Shown piece by piece: positions 1 to 12,690 of a stretch of DNA of 64,000 nt (positions are counted from its first letter, which is position 1; the number at the start of each line of letters is the position of its first letter). Below the pieces are notes generated by a model, which saw nothing but the letters and a program-made list of their open reading frames with translations, did not search any database and had not been told where the DNA came from. The translations under genes were made by a program, and so were the position numbers. The stretch spans positions 1,364,001 through 1,428,000 of the forward strand of contig CM062384.1 of NCBI GenBank assembly GCA_031310005.1, in the 5' to 3' direction. The stretch comes from Dactylellina haptotyla (lineage: Eukaryota > Ascomycota > Orbiliomycetes > Orbiliales > Orbiliaceae).

Positions 1-2
1 AG

Positions 3-1711
3 GAATTGAGACTTTACTTGAGGGAACACGTCGTCTGGGAACGAAACACGGTATGGAGGGAGATGATTGGTATTGAGCGGAAGGCCCAGGCGGCGAATCT
101 GGGTGTCAGGCGGACCCTTTTGGGCACAGATGTACCCGACGAGCGGATGCGACGGCAAGGCGATGAAGCAGAGCTACCCGAGAAAACCGAGTTCCAAACA
201 CCTTTAGGTACGGTCACCTGCCCGCGATGGCTGGTGAGCTCGAATTTCTTCGTGCTGATAATTGCGGTGGCAATCTTCCTCGGCCTGCTGTCCGCGCCCA
301 TCTTCCACGAGCCGGAGCAGAGGGGTTGCTTCGCCATCTTGGTGTTCGCATCCGTTCTGTGGGCGACAGAAGTCATCCCGCTGTTCGTAACGTCGTTACT
401 GATACCTTTCTTCGCGGTCGTGTTGAGGGTGGTGAAGGAGGATGAGAAACCGCACACCCGGCTCGACGCCAAGGATGCGGCCAAGTACGTCTTCGCGGCG
501 ATGTGGACGCCCGTCATCATGCTGCTTCTGGGTGGGTTCACCATCGCCGCAGCGTTGAGCAAGTATCATATCGCCAAAATGATTGCGACGAAAGTACTCA
601 GCGCGGCGGGGACCAGACCCAGAACGGTACTGCTGACCAACATGTTCGTGGCCATGATTGCGAGTATGTGGATCAGCAACGTCGCCGCACCGGTGCTCTG
701 CTATTCCCTCATCCAGCCGATGCTGAGGAACCTCAACCCGGAGTCGGCGATGAGCAAGGCACTTATTCTGGGCATTGCGCTCGCGTCCAACGTCGGGGGT
801 ATGGCGTCGCCGATTGCCAGTCCGCAGAACATCATCGCCATCAAGAACATGAAGCCCGAGCCGAGCTGGGGCGAGTGGTTCGCCATTGCGTTGCCGGTTT
901 CGATCTTATCCATCCTGGCGATCTGGGTTATCCTGCTGGTAACGTTCAAACCGGGACGCGGGACCAACATTGTCCCTATCCGGCCGATGAAGGACGCCTT
1001 CACGGGCGTGCAGTGGTTCATTTCCATTGTCACAATCGCCACGATTGTTCTGTGGTGTTTCGCGCACCGTCTGGAGCCCGCGTTCGGGGATATGGGTGTG
1101 ATCGCGATCATCCCGATAGTCATGTTCTTCGGGACGGGTATTCTGACGAAAGAAGACTTCAACAATTTCCTGTGGACGATTATTATTCTCGCGGCGGGCG
1201 GGCTGTCGCTGGGAAAGGCGGTGAACAGCTCCGGGCTGCTGCATACCATTGCGCAGAATATCGAGCACGTGACGCACACGATGTCGCTGTACGGGGTTGT
1301 GGTTACGTTTGCGGGGCTGATATTGGTTATCGCGACGTTTATCAGCCATACGGTTGCTGCGCTGATTATTCTGCCCATCGTGGCGCAGGTGGGGTCGCAG
1401 ATGGAGGATCCGCATCCGCGGGTGCTGGTTATGGCGAGCGCTTTGATGTGTTCGGCGGCGATGGGGTTGCCGACCAGCGGGTTTCCGAATATGAGTATGT
1501 TTCTATTTATCTTTTCACAGTGTTTTTGATGGTCGCATATGCTAATTATATATGTCTCTTCACAGCTGCGATTATGATGGAAGACGGGCAGACGGGGCAG
1601 AGGTATTTGCGGGTTGGGCATTTTATATCACGGGGTATTCCGAGCAGTATCGCGACGTTTGTGGTGGTGATCACGCTAGGGTACGGGTTGATGCGGATCA
1701 TAGGGTTTTAA
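3..1711 (+). CDS. Low-affinity phosphate transporter, Pho87/Pho90/Pho91 type (3' part)
   Basis: This is the C-terminal part (about 545 residues) of a fungal low-affinity phosphate transporter. These are plasma- or vacuolar-membrane proteins with an N-terminal SPX domain followed by a SLC13/DASS-type sodium:anion symporter domain. The 5' end and the SPX domain lie outside the window. The visible part starts with the linker LREHVVWERNTVWREMIG, typical of the SPX-to-transporter junction. It continues with about a dozen hydrophobic segments and the signature stretches SNVAAP, ASNVGGMASPIASPQN and GLPTSGFPNMT. Exons are 3-1494 and 1566-1711. The intron 1495-1565 starts GTATGT, carries GCTAAT and ends CACAG. 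Splicing restores NMTAIMMED and the end LGYGLMRIIGF. Family is clear; which paralogue (Pho87, 90 or 91) is not. Confidence 0.93.
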
Positions 1712-2548
1712 AAACTACTTTTCCTTTTCGTTCGTTCGTTCGTTTCCTTCCTTTCTTTACCATTATTGAGAATGATAGAGGGGAGGGTTTATGATTGCTT
1801 TCGTTTTTTTGAACTCGGTATGGAGTCTGGTTCCAACGAAACCACTTTTTTCTGAGTATATATAAGAATATGTATTATAAGTATACATGTTCTCTCTCGC
1901 TGGAGATTGTCTACGGTAGGGAAATAGTATGTGCGCAGTACGAGCTAGCTATTTGTGTAATTAGCATTTGTCGGGGTATTATGTTTGCATTTTGTCTGCG
2001 GTAGTTCGCCTGCATGTGTTGGGTGCGGTGCCTGGATCCTGTCGCGTATTATAACATTATTATTCCGCAGGGAAAGAAACACGAACCCGGCGCACGTTTG
2101 CTACAAGTAGTCTTTGGACAGTGGAAAGGAGCCTTTCTTTTCAGTTCTCTCATTCACCGGGCTTTTGAACTGGTTATTGTATTTATATTCGTCAGTTGTA
2201 TTTCTTGGCGGAGAGATATACATATAGACATATATATCTATCTACCTGTCGAGTTGCCATTTGGGCTTCCATCTAAGCCCTGCTATAAACCCACCTCTCC
2301 CAGACATATCAACCTCAACCTCCTCCTCCTTTTAGACTATATCGCACAATACCTCGCTGGCATTTTGATGGCCATCGTCTCTACCCATCAGCCGGCTGCG
2401 GGATAGTTCTCTTCTCGGCCAATTGCCTGTGTCCGGGTTCTGCAAATATCCAACACCCTCAACGCACATTTGCCCATCCGCAGTTCCCACGCAGAAAGCT
2501 TCACCACCCCCACCATCTCTCAGATATACAACCACCAATCACTCCAAC
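1712..2548. other. Intergenic: phosphate transporter 3' flank and helicase leader
   Basis: No gene recognised. A short TTCG repeat lies near 1729-1742 just after the transporter stop. AT-rich sequence with TATATA runs follows, and a C-rich leader begins at about 2290. An ORF of 130 codons at 2014-2406 has no recognisable features and is most likely chance within the helicase promoter or leader. Confidence 0.6.
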
Positions 2549-5500
2549 ATGGACCCGACGCCCAAAGACGAGTCCATCATCGACATCTTCAACACCCTCC
2601 CTTCCCCCTCGCCCACCTACGAATCCCGCAACCTCTTCCACAATGAAATCCTTCACTCCCTCCTCGACGAGTCCGAGCAAATCCCGGGCCTGCGCACCAC
2701 CCCTTTCAAATACCAGCGCCGCTCCGCTGCCCTCATGTTCCAGCGTGAGCAGGGCATCCGCTACCGTGAGAGCGACATCACCACCAAACCCCCCACCGTA
2801 ATCGGGGACTCTCGGCGCAGAACTAGCAACACTACCAACTTCCCCGCCACCAGCGAGGGCGTATACGACTCCCGTATCGGCGGCATCCTCGCCGAAGAGA
2901 TGGGCTCCGGGAAGACCTTGATCTGCCTGATGCTCATCCTGGCATCCAAGTACCTCCGCGTCGAGATGCCGGGCTACGTCCTCCGCCGCACCGTCCCCTG
3001 TGACACCGGCGCCGAAGAAGAAGAATCCCATAGCAACGTCCCCACGCTGCTAACCCTCGCCGTCCGCACCATAATGACCCACTCCGTCCCCTGGGGCGAC
3101 AGGAACCCGGACTACCACGAGCGTCTGACAAAATTAATCCGCCACCAGCACGTCAAATACAAATACGACAGCTACGAAGTCACCCGCGCCACCTCGAGCA
3201 GACTCGCTTCCCGCCCCGGCGATGTAACAGACGTCTACCTCTCCTCCGCGACCATCGTAGTCGTCCCGGGAAATCTAATGATCCAATGGGAAGACGAGAT
3301 ATTAAAACACACCCTCCCCGCAGACCAGGGCGGGATCAGATACGCCAAAGTGGCGGATAAATCCCCCATCCCGTCCGCCGAGGAGATCCTCCAGCTCGAC
3401 GTCCTGCTAATCTCCCGCACCCGCTTCGACCGGGAAATCCAAGACGGCGTGGACGACATGGGCCGTCGCAGACACACGGGCGTGAGCGCCAAATGTTCGT
3501 GCGAGTACAGAACCTCGAAATCGAGCGAGCGCGCGTGCACGTGCCCCAAGGATGACGGGTACTACAGTTCTCCGCTGATGAGCGTGCATTGGAAACGCAT
3601 AATCGTCGACGAAGGCCACTCGATGGCCTCGAAGGGGTCGAATTCCGTCCTGGTGGCGGATAAGTTGCGGGTTAATTCCAAGTGGGCGGTGACGGGAACG
3701 CCGAGTAGCGGGTTGTATTCGCGGACTGTCGGGGAGGCGGACGGTAGTATCAAGGTATCCGAGGCGTCGGATCTACGACGGATGGGGGATCTGGTGACGC
3801 ATTTTTTGAAGCTGCCACCTTGGGATAACAAGAAGGTGCGGTGGCCGAGTAAAGTTGCCGATGCGGTGTCGACGGGGTTGTTGCGCTCGGTGCTGGAGCG
3901 GGTCATGATCCGCCACCGGATCGAGGATATCGAGAGGGAGGTCGCGCTGCCGCCGCTACACCAGAAATTCGTGTACGTTCAGCCCGGGTTCTACGAGAAG
4001 CTGACGTTGAATTTATTCCTCGCGCAGCTGGCGACGAACGAAGTTACCAGCGAGCGGACGGATCAGGATTGGTTGTTCCATCCGACGCAGAGGAAGCATT
4101 TGAATGATTTTGTGAATAATATGCGGGAGTGTTCGTTTTATTGGACGGGTTTGAACAGGCGGTCCGTGGTAGATATGAGAGCCAATGCGGTCAAGTATCT
4201 AAATGAGGATAAAGTTAAGCTCGAGGCGGATCGGGAGCTGTTGAGGCAGGTCGTACGGACTGCGGATCTAGCGTTGGGCGATGAGAGGTGGAGGACTTAT
4301 TCGGTCTTTCACGAGATGGGTATGCGCTTCTACTCTTCATCTGTGGTTTTTGTCTTTTCATACTAATTTGGATTCTTCGAAAGGGTATGCGATTAAATCT
4401 TTACCCGAGGGTGTGCGAAATGCCTGGTCGATGGATCCGAGTGTGACCTACGGTGCAGAAACGGCGCTGCTAGGAGGAGCACAGATGATGTCGATGCAGA
4501 AGGCTGTTTCGCAGAATGCTTATTCCGGTAAGGATATAGCTGCCGCGCTTCAGTCTGTGGGAGAATGGTCAATGCCCACGCACAGAGAATCAACAGCGAC
4601 GAGGGATCAAATCATCGGGCAGAAGGAAGCCGGCGAGATCACGGAAACGCAGTACGAGCTGCTGTTGAAGAAGAACAAGCCCCCCCAGCAGAGTCTGCAA
4701 TCTAAGCAGACGAAGAACAAGAAGAAAAGCGGAAGTCCTAAGAAGAGCACTCCCACTAAGGCCGGGAAGTTTTCGCCAGTGGCCAATGGAATCCTGAAGA
4801 AGAGTAAAGCGGCGTCTGAGGACGATTATTTAGGACCGGAGAGTACCCTAAAAGATACAACGGTGGCAGGTGTTACTTCTGCGAAACTGGCTTATCTAGT
4901 ATCGAGGGTACTCGAGTTCCAGGAGAAGGAGAAGATTTTGATCTTTTACGAGACGGATCAGGTTGCCTTTTATATCGCAGAAGCCTTGAGCGTCGTCGGT
5001 GTGAATTACCTGTTATGTAAGGCTCTATATCCTGCATCCTCCTCCTTTCCTATACTAATATCCTATCATGATTTAGATTCAAGAACGGGCCTAGATGTCC
5101 ACCGTAAAGCCGAGTACCTCGTAACCTTCAATACGACTGAGATATTCCGCGTATTCCTGCTGGACGTCAGTCAAGCCGCGCAGGGAATCCATCTCGGATC
5201 GGCGAGTCGGGTATTCTTCGTCAATCCGATCTGGCAACCTCCCAGGTTCGTAATATCAATCCCTTTTTTCTTCAACGAAAGGAGTTGGCAATTTTAACAA
5301 GAATGTGCATTTTTTTTGAAAAATAGCGTCCTTGCACAAGCGATGAAGCGTGCCCACCGCATCGGCCAGACGAAACCAGTATACGTCGAGACATTAATCC
5401 TGAAAGATACAATTGAAGAAACAATCTTCAACCGTAAAAACCAGATGAACGAGAACGATTTCCGCGGGAAGAAGTTGATGGTTGATGATGACGGGTTACG

Positions 5501-6128
5501 GGCGGCGCTGACGAAAGAGCCGTTTGTAGATATTGTAGACTCACAGTGTGAGATGTTTACCAGGATCGAGGTGCCGCAGAAGATGTTTGGTAAGGGGAAG
5601 ATTGGTGATTTACCGGAGCATCCTGATCTGGATATTGTTACGCTGCAGAGGGACCAGACAGGCGGCAGTGCGCAGGGTACCCCGATGCCTAGTAGGTCGG
5701 GGACACCGTCGCTGGGTTTTGCCGCTGTGGTAGAAGGGGTGGAGAATATCCAGTTGAAGAAGAAGGCGAAGAAGAGAGTTGGGTTTGCGGTTGAAGGCGA
5801 GGATGATGGGGATACGGATAGTGACGTTAAGAGTGGTGTGAGGTTTACTGTTGAGAGTCCTCAGCCAATAAGGCCGACAGTGGGCAGTATAAACCAGAGC
5901 GTTGATGGCGATACCGCCATGGTTGACACACCGATTCGCAGGGTATCGCTTTTCGGTGGTAGCAATGGGTTCCTTGAAGACCTACCTGTGGCTTCAGGAA
6001 GCTCCTCTACTACCATCAGTCAGATACAAGAAAGTGTTAATTCACTGCAAAAGCGGGGCAATGAATGCGGTGAAGAGCAGGAGAGTATGGTCTTTAAGAA
6101 GATAAAGTTTGTGGATACCGAGGTTTGA
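2549..6128 (+). CDS. SNF2-family DNA-dependent ATPase/helicase
   Basis: A 1124-residue SNF2-superfamily ATPase, expected in the nucleus as a DNA translocase in chromatin remodelling or repair. Walker A is GGILAEEMGSGKT (about residues 110-125), motif II is DEGH in RIIVDEGHSM (about 355), and motif III is WAVTGTPSSG (about 383). The second RecA lobe carries VFFVNPIWQP and the motif VI region AHRIGQTKPVYVETLILKDT (about 865). A cysteine-rich insert (CSC...CTC, residues about 315-331) sits between motifs I and II. No RING finger is visible, unlike Rad5/HLTF. Exons: 2549-4319, 4384-5016, 5077-5245, 5327-6128. The introns (64, 60 and 81 bp) carry TACTAAT or ACTAAT branch points (first two) and close in frame. 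The ATG at 2549 was chosen because it opens a conserved-looking N terminus after a C-rich leader. The C-terminal 200 residues are low complexity. Confidence 0.9.
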
Positions 6129-6704
6129 TCTTTATGAAATTTTTATCTTGTTTAACGAATATGGGTTTAATGACGGATTTCCGATACACTATTGTTTTTG
6201 CCCATAGTCAGGTTTTATGAGGGAGCGAATGGAGTTTTACCTGGGAGGTGTTACAGGATATACTTTTTTACCAATGCCATCATTATTATTTTGCTCAAGA
6301 TACGTCTGGATGCATGTGAATTTCTGTTAATCATTTGATTTGTATCTATATAAGAAGTCAACTAACTGGTCATTTCAGTAAAACCAAATCATGATGGCTT
6401 TCAATGGTATAGTACAGTCGCTAAACGCAATGGTGCAAATGTAAGAAAAAGCACAAAAATCACTCTAAAGAAACAGAAATATAAACACTATCGCGGATAT
6501 TCGAGATGGAATCAATAATATGAATAAGCGCCATGTAAACGCCGAATAATGTCCCAAAATACTTCAAATCCAAAAGCGGGAAAGACAAAACAATATAACA
6601 GGATGAGGCCCTGGATGTAGATGTGGCGACAGCACGCACACAAATTACCATTACAATGCTCCATGCATTTATGTTACCTTTATTGAAAGCCTGCATGTTT
6701 CATT
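6129..6704. other. Convergent intergenic spacer
   Basis: An AT-rich spacer between the 3' ends of the helicase (+) and the receptor gene (-). It contains only short unconvincing ORFs and presumably both 3' UTRs. Confidence 0.6.
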
Positions 6705-9349
6705 TCAGACCTTCTTTTCTGTCTCAGTTTTGTTGCTGCTACTGCTACTATCGTAGGTAGGACGAGAAGGTGCAAGATCCACGAACGCGCCAATGTTTGC
6801 TTCGCCAAAGTAGTCCCGTAACTTCCTCTCCCGCGCCGGCGTTCCCCCTGTAGCCCTAGACGTCCCGAACCTACTCGATCCGATAACAGCAGGCGGGGTA
6901 TCTACCGTGTCCTCTCTCAAGGTGTCTTCCTTCGCCCACGCCGGGGTGGTGATACCGCTCATGGGGGTTGCAGGGTCGATTACCGATCCTAACTTCTCGT
7001 ACTGTTCCCGCGTTATAGCATCCTTCAGGAGCGAAGTACTCTCTGTTGATCGAGTGCGCGAGACAGCAGGAGATACAATCTTCGGCCGTGACTCCTCTGG
7101 TGATGAGGAGCTCTGCGAGGAATACCCTTTCCCTTTGCCGCTGACATCCTCCAGTTTCATTTTTTCCCAGGGAGGGGTTTCGACCACCGGGGTTTGCGCA
7201 GCGTCTGGGGGTTCGACGATTTCCTTCTCATTGGCGAGTTGCGCGATGTCGATTTGCTCCTTTCGGGCGCCGAGGGGAGCCTCCCCGGTTGATGAAGAAC
7301 TGCTACGAGCATTTGAAGCCGACTCTGGGGCGGTGAGGTGGTCTGTGGATATGGTTGGGGTGTCCATTCCGGGAGGTGGAGGGGGAAGGAGAGGTTCCGG
7401 TCCGGTTTTGATAGACCGTCGCTTATCTGTAGGGGAGATGTCTGTGTCCTGACTAGGTTTGCGGGAGCCCGGTTCGTGGATTTGGGGGACGGCGCCGCTG
7501 TTTCTATGGGGGATTTCGAGGGACAGGTTTTCGGGTCTCTTGGATTTGCTTCTTGAGCGACTGATTCCAAATATCGACGACGATGCGCGAGTTGAAGAAC
7601 CGGTCGACGAGGTTGATGGTTTGCGGTTTTGTTTTCTCCTTCGCCTCTTGTTGTTTAGACGAGATACGTTCAGGAGATTTGGGTGGGCTCTTCGGTTTGA
7701 ACGGCGATGTAAATCCCATTAGATTCGGGTCGTCCAATCCGGGTAGCTCGAGTTTCTCCCAAGGCGGGATGTCGTTGTTGCCACCTTGGGGGTCGTTTGG
7801 CGGGATTGGTGATAACGCGATGCCTCTTGAGTCCAGCGGGTCAATTTCATCCAAATCGCCCTTATCCCAGGGAGAAGTTTGAGATTTCGTCGTCTGAAGA
7901 GGGAAGTATTCGAGATAACTGCTGGCTTCACTTGGTCGGGCAACTGCCGTGGAACCACTGACCCCGGAATCCTCCATGCTTCCGAACTTATGTTCGCGGC
8001 GCCGCTCTGGGATTCTGGAGAGCGTACCGGACGGTGTTTTGATGAATATGTTATTATCCTGCCATAATGCGGCCTCCAATCGATTCGCGGGATGGTGTGA
8101 TTCTCGCCGTCCCCGGTTTGGAGATATGATCCGGCCATCGTTGTCAACATGGCCCAGTTCGCCGATTTGTCCTCGGCTATCTCCGTGGGCCGATAGCCAC
8201 CCAACCCCGATCGACGGTCTGTGACTTGTACTGCCAATTGTGCCTCGGCGAGCCAGTGGCATTGTTGGAGTGCCTGCACCGTATGCGTATGTGGGTTCGT
8301 AGACTGTGTTTTCCCGATGGGGTTCGGAGAGCGATGTCGAGCCGAGCCAACCCGGGAAGAATCTAGATATTAAAGGTTTGGTCATCGGTATAGAAGCGCA
8401 AACGATTCCAACATTAACCTCGATAGCCGCCCACATGAATGAATACGCAGCATTGTAATCAAAGTCGAGCGCCTGCGTTTCGGTAAGTTGGAAGTAGTGT
8501 ATACGGATCATTCCTACGACTATATCGAACACTCCGAGACTGAATACGACGAGGAGGATAGCCTTTTGACGGGTAGGGAGACGAAGGGAGGTGAGGACGG
8601 GTATAGGCAGAACTATGATGGCGAGGTCTTCGAGGATATTGACAGGTGCTGACGCGAAATATATCCTGCGAGATATAGACGTTAGTGTGAATCCAGATCA
8701 TAACATGTATATTCAATATATCCTACCGAACAGTTCCAATGCATCCCGGAAAAGGCTGTCGATTCGACTCAGGGTCAAAGACAAGGCCGATGGGATGACA
8801 CCGGAAGGCAAGCAATAAGGTAAGCGCAAGCCCCGCGACAATGACAACGGCCATAGTGATCCAGCAGAATCTTCTAAAGTGCTTTTGGACCTTGAAAACC
8901 AACAGGTAGAAGGTCAATATCGATGCTTTAGTGAATGCGATCGCCGGGTTGAACAATAACGTGAAAGCATATTGATATTTCTGCTTCTCCAGCGCCATGG
9001 AATAAGGAATTGTGTTGGAGTGCCGTCCGAAGCCATAGTTTACGCCTTGCACGATCGAAAGGCACATGCCGAAAGATAAAGCAAAGGCTACGAGTATGAG
9101 ATGGTCGTCAATTCGCATTTTCCGCGCGATAAAGCCTCGCGCGATAACCCGGAGAGTGACGGAAACGAACGCCAGAACCAGAAACACGATCGTAGTCGCG
9201 AGGACCGTAGGGCCGTGATTGCCTCCATTGTCGCTCGGTGATGCCAAAGCCGTGCTAGTGCTGTATAGTTTGCTGGTAGTTGAGGCTGCGGCGGCTTCAG
9301 TTATCGAGGCGGTAAGCGTGCCCGTGGTGAGGGAACCGCCATTATCCAT
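6705..9349 (-). CDS. Fungal rhodopsin-like 7-TM receptor with long tail, frameshifted
   Basis: A putative plasma-membrane receptor of the fungal rhodopsin-domain family (Pth11-like, without a CFEM domain). Exon 1 (9349-8727) encodes TM1-TM4, including MRIDDHLILVAFALSFGM, and ends with FPGCIGTVR. The intron 8666-8726 is 61 bp (GTAGGA...CGCAG). Exon 2 starts at 8665 and encodes TM5-TM7 (EDLAIIVLPIPVL, then VVFSLGVFDIVVG, then AAIEVNVGIVCASIPM). A hydrophilic tail of roughly 550 residues follows. The TM5-7 frame stops at 7504-7506. The neighbouring frame is open from 7654 down to the TGA at 6705 and continues the same proline/serine-rich tail with the same PWEK-type motif. A GGGGG run at 7508-7512 next to the stop suggests a one-base insertion or sequencing error. 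No intron with usable phases joins the two frames. If joined, the protein has about 860 residues. Ligand unknown. Confidence 0.78.
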
Positions 9350-10640
9350 TATACTACATTGGTTGCTTCAAAACATCCGCAAAGGTAAATAGTGTCTGAA
9401 CGCAAATCTCAATATCATCGACAGATCGTAAATCTCGGTTGTACTCGAAACTGAGCAGGAAGGATAGATAGTAGATGGTCGACGGAAAAAGCTGGCTTTC
9501 CCATGGTGCGGCCCGTCCGCTGCCTATAGAAGGGCGTACTTAATCTTGCATGAAAAATCCTGACGTGCTGGAGCGAGCACCTCCAAAGGAAAAAAGACCG
9601 GGAAGGCGAGGTTTTTTGGCTGGGGAAAATATCTCTGTTTAAACGGCAATTTTAAGCCACGCCATGCCACCCCTGCACTGTGTCGGTAATCCTCACTCTA
9701 ACGGGTTCCCTGGACTCAGAAGCTTGCATTCTGTCTCACAGTGTTATGCCGTCGACGGGTAAAGAGCAAACATTGTGTATTAGGACGGTGATGAAGGATT
9801 TTTCGATCACGCTCTACGCTCATTCCTGAGGATCAAAACGTTTTGATGAGCGCGGAATCTTTCGAGAAAAAAAGAATCCTGGGTAGGCCTGTCGAGCTAG
9901 AGCTAGGCGAGCAACTGGAAAGCTCCAAGACATCATGACATACATAATTCAGGCAGCTGGTCCTCGGACGTTGGATCGCCGGGCTTCAGGATCTTTTAAA
10001 GCTCGTTGCATCGTCGGGCGAAATCAAGTTTCCCCAAGAAAAAAAAGTACGAGTTCCCTCCTCCAAGCCGGCAAAATGCGGGGGTCCAACCTCTCTAAAT
10101 CTTTGTGGATGTCGCCGCGAGAGAGGATGTAACCGCGATATCCCTTCCGAACCTGCAAATTCGGACGGGGAAAATTGGCATTGGTATTCCCGGAATTCGT
10201 AGTACTAAAATGCTTAATTCTATGTTGGAATTGCTTTGCATATTAGAGCACGGAGTAATCAGCAAATTCATTCTGCCTTAGGTTAGGACTGAATGGGTTT
10301 AACTCACTTTGGCGGATGCTCGACACGGAGCAACGTGGGGAGCGGACTATGGCGTTCTTGGTTTGCAGGGATATCAGATGTAACTGGGCACACATCATGG
10401 GGGCGACCTGCAAATCGCGCTGGCCCGGTTAAAGAAAATTCAAATGCATCCCAAGAGGGCTCTCTCGTTTTCTTATCTTCTACTTTTTCTCTGAGCGCAT
10501 GCCAATCTGCCGACGTTTGTTCGCATTGCTAGAAGTAGCAAGACCATGATCTCGAGTCCGAAAACCTCAAACTATCGGTCGTTTATGAGTTCTCAATCGC
10601 CGCGTTGACGTTCACGCAGCGACTAAAGGTCCCGGCCCGG
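9350..10640. other. Divergent promoter region
   Basis: 1.3 kb between the receptor start (-) and the MFS start (+). No credible gene was seen. A 7-codon upstream ORF starts at 10585, in another frame from the transporter. Regulatory sites could not be assigned. Confidence 0.55.
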
Positions 10641-12690
10641 ATGGGGCCGCGGTCTCCTCGATCTAACGGGTTCGATGGCTGGAGACACGACGATAGCATC
10701 GGGTCTGGAGCTCACAGCGAACTTCGACAGCCGTCTCCCAATCCCGGCTTTGGTGGAGATCCGAACAACAACTTTGTCCAGCTGCACTCGTCCAAGTCGG
10801 CAGTGGAACTGAGTGCACATGAGTCCGTCGGCCCTGTTGCGATCGTGACCATTCTGTTCTTCCTTTGGGGATTTGCTTCTGGATTGCTATCAGTGGTGAG
10901 TGCTGTTGTTTATTCAGATGAACAAGGCTTCGAGGTTGCGCAACACAATACTAACATCAACTTTCGAAATACAGAGTTACAATATATCTCTACCCCACGA
11001 AGACCAAATTGAGTTATAAAATATTATATAGTATTATTTAAAACTTACATGCTACCGTAGGTCTTAAATATCAAAATCAATAGCACTATAAAACCTACCG
11101 AGAGTGCTCTAGTTGGTCTGCACAGCGCGTATTACGGGTAAGGTCATCCATTTATGCATTGAACTTTAATCGCTCTTGCAGCCATATCAGCCATACGGTA
11201 TAATGCAACCCTAATATTATAAAGGAACATATATCCTAACCGTGTCAGCCTTTATATATAGTGGTTATTTTGTCGGCCCGTTGACATTTAGCGGGTATAT
11301 ATTCCGCCACTATGGGTTTAGAATAACATTCATCGGCGGACTCGTTATCTACGGTGTCGGGTGTATCGTATTCTGGCCATGCGGTGTCCTCCAGACTTAC
11401 TCCGGATTCATAATTTCAAATTTCATAAGTGGTCTTGGCGTAGCTACGTAAGATTTATCATATTGTCTACATCTTATAATCTCATCACAAATACTGACGA
11501 ATTTTAACGATGCAGCATTGAAGTTGCGGCAAACTTGTTCGTCGCCATATGTGGTCCGCCCGACTTTTGGGAAGCCAGGTTGAATCTATCGCAAGGCGCA
11601 CAGGCTATTGGAAATGTCTTCGCACCGATCTTGGCCGACAAAGTTATTTTCCGGAGAGACGAAAGATCTTCCAATACCCAGTGGCTGATAAGCGTGCAAT
11701 GGGGCTACCTCGGCGTAGCATTCTTCGATTTCGCCCTGGCATTGTTCTTCTGGTACGTTCCGTTACCTGAGTGCACGTAAGTATCATGTTCCTTACCCCG
11801 GCTCACCTCATCTGTAAATACATATTTGTTGCACATGCTAAATATCATTACCGATGTTATAGAGACGCCGAAATATCACGGGTGAACCGATGGCGGCCCG
11901 CCCGCACTTCTCTCAACGAGAAAAGCCGGAAGAAATTCGTCGGCAAGAAGGCACTGCTGCTTCTCGGTGTCTGGGCCCAATTTTGTTACACGGGAGCCCA
12001 AGAGATATTATCTGTTAATGGTGCAACTCTTATCGCCACGTTCTCTCCCGACTATGTGTAAGAAATGACTATCCATGGGCCGACCGAAATACAGGGTTCG
12101 TACTTATGCTTGAAATTAGAAACAAAACCAACACATACTTGTGGTCCGCCGAGGGCCTGCTGGCATTCGGTCGACTTGCCGGTGGAGTCGGGATGTTCTT
12201 TATCCCTGCCCGCTGGTGGTACTTGCTCTTCTCTGCTGGCTGTATCGCTACATCGTCCTTAATCCTGGGCCTACAATACACCCCGAATAATAGCGAAGCG
12301 ATAGTCGGGTTAAGGATACTCCTACAGTTCTTTGAATCGATCTTATTTCCGACAATCTTCGCCATGTCTCTCCGAGGCCTATCAGGCAGAAATGTAAAAT
12401 GGGGTGCCTCGTGGCAGGTCCTGGGTGTTTGCGGAGGCGCTGTCTGGCCTCCCGTGTATCAGGCGATTCGGAATCGATATGGTATGGCTTTGGCAGGGAA
12501 CAGAGCGGCTTGGATACTTGTGATTGTCTTATTCTGCGTCGGGCCGGGTGTACAGTCTATATTTGTCAATTTTATGCCGAGTTGGAAGCATAAACTGGAT
12601 GCATTGAGTAAGCAGGAGTTGAGAGAGCGGTACGAGGCTGATGGGACGATCGGTGGTCGGCTGGACGAGACGAATGATCATGTTGCATAA
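10641..12690 (+). CDS. MFS transporter, L-fucose/glucose permease (FucP)-like
   Basis: A 514-residue major facilitator superfamily transporter of the FucP type, a proton-coupled sugar importer family. Diagnostic stretches are TILFFLWGFASGLLSV (TM1), ALVGLHSAYYGGYFVGPLT (TM2), FISGLGVATIEVAANLFV, RLNLSQGAQAIGNVFAP and, in the C half, FGRLAGGVGMFFIPARW and ESILFPTIFAMSLRGL. Six exons close in frame: 10641-10895, 11061-11137, 11262-11447, 11516-11776, 11863-12057, 12120-12690. Introns are 165, 124, 68, 86, 62 bp, all GT-AG. The in-frame codon at 10605 is TTG, so the ATG at 10641 is taken as the start, giving a hydrophilic 65-residue N terminus. Substrate is inferred from the family only. Confidence 0.9.

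Noticed and set aside
503-1500. Long + and - strand ORFs over the phosphate transporter
   Set aside because: The correct frame is the one encoding the SLC13 motifs. The others are frame shadows, except that the 503 frame supplies the true second exon (1566-1711).
2014-2406. 130-codon hydrophobic ORF upstream of the helicase
   Set aside because: No recognisable domain. It overlaps the AT-rich promoter and C-rich leader, and its codon composition is unlike the neighbours.
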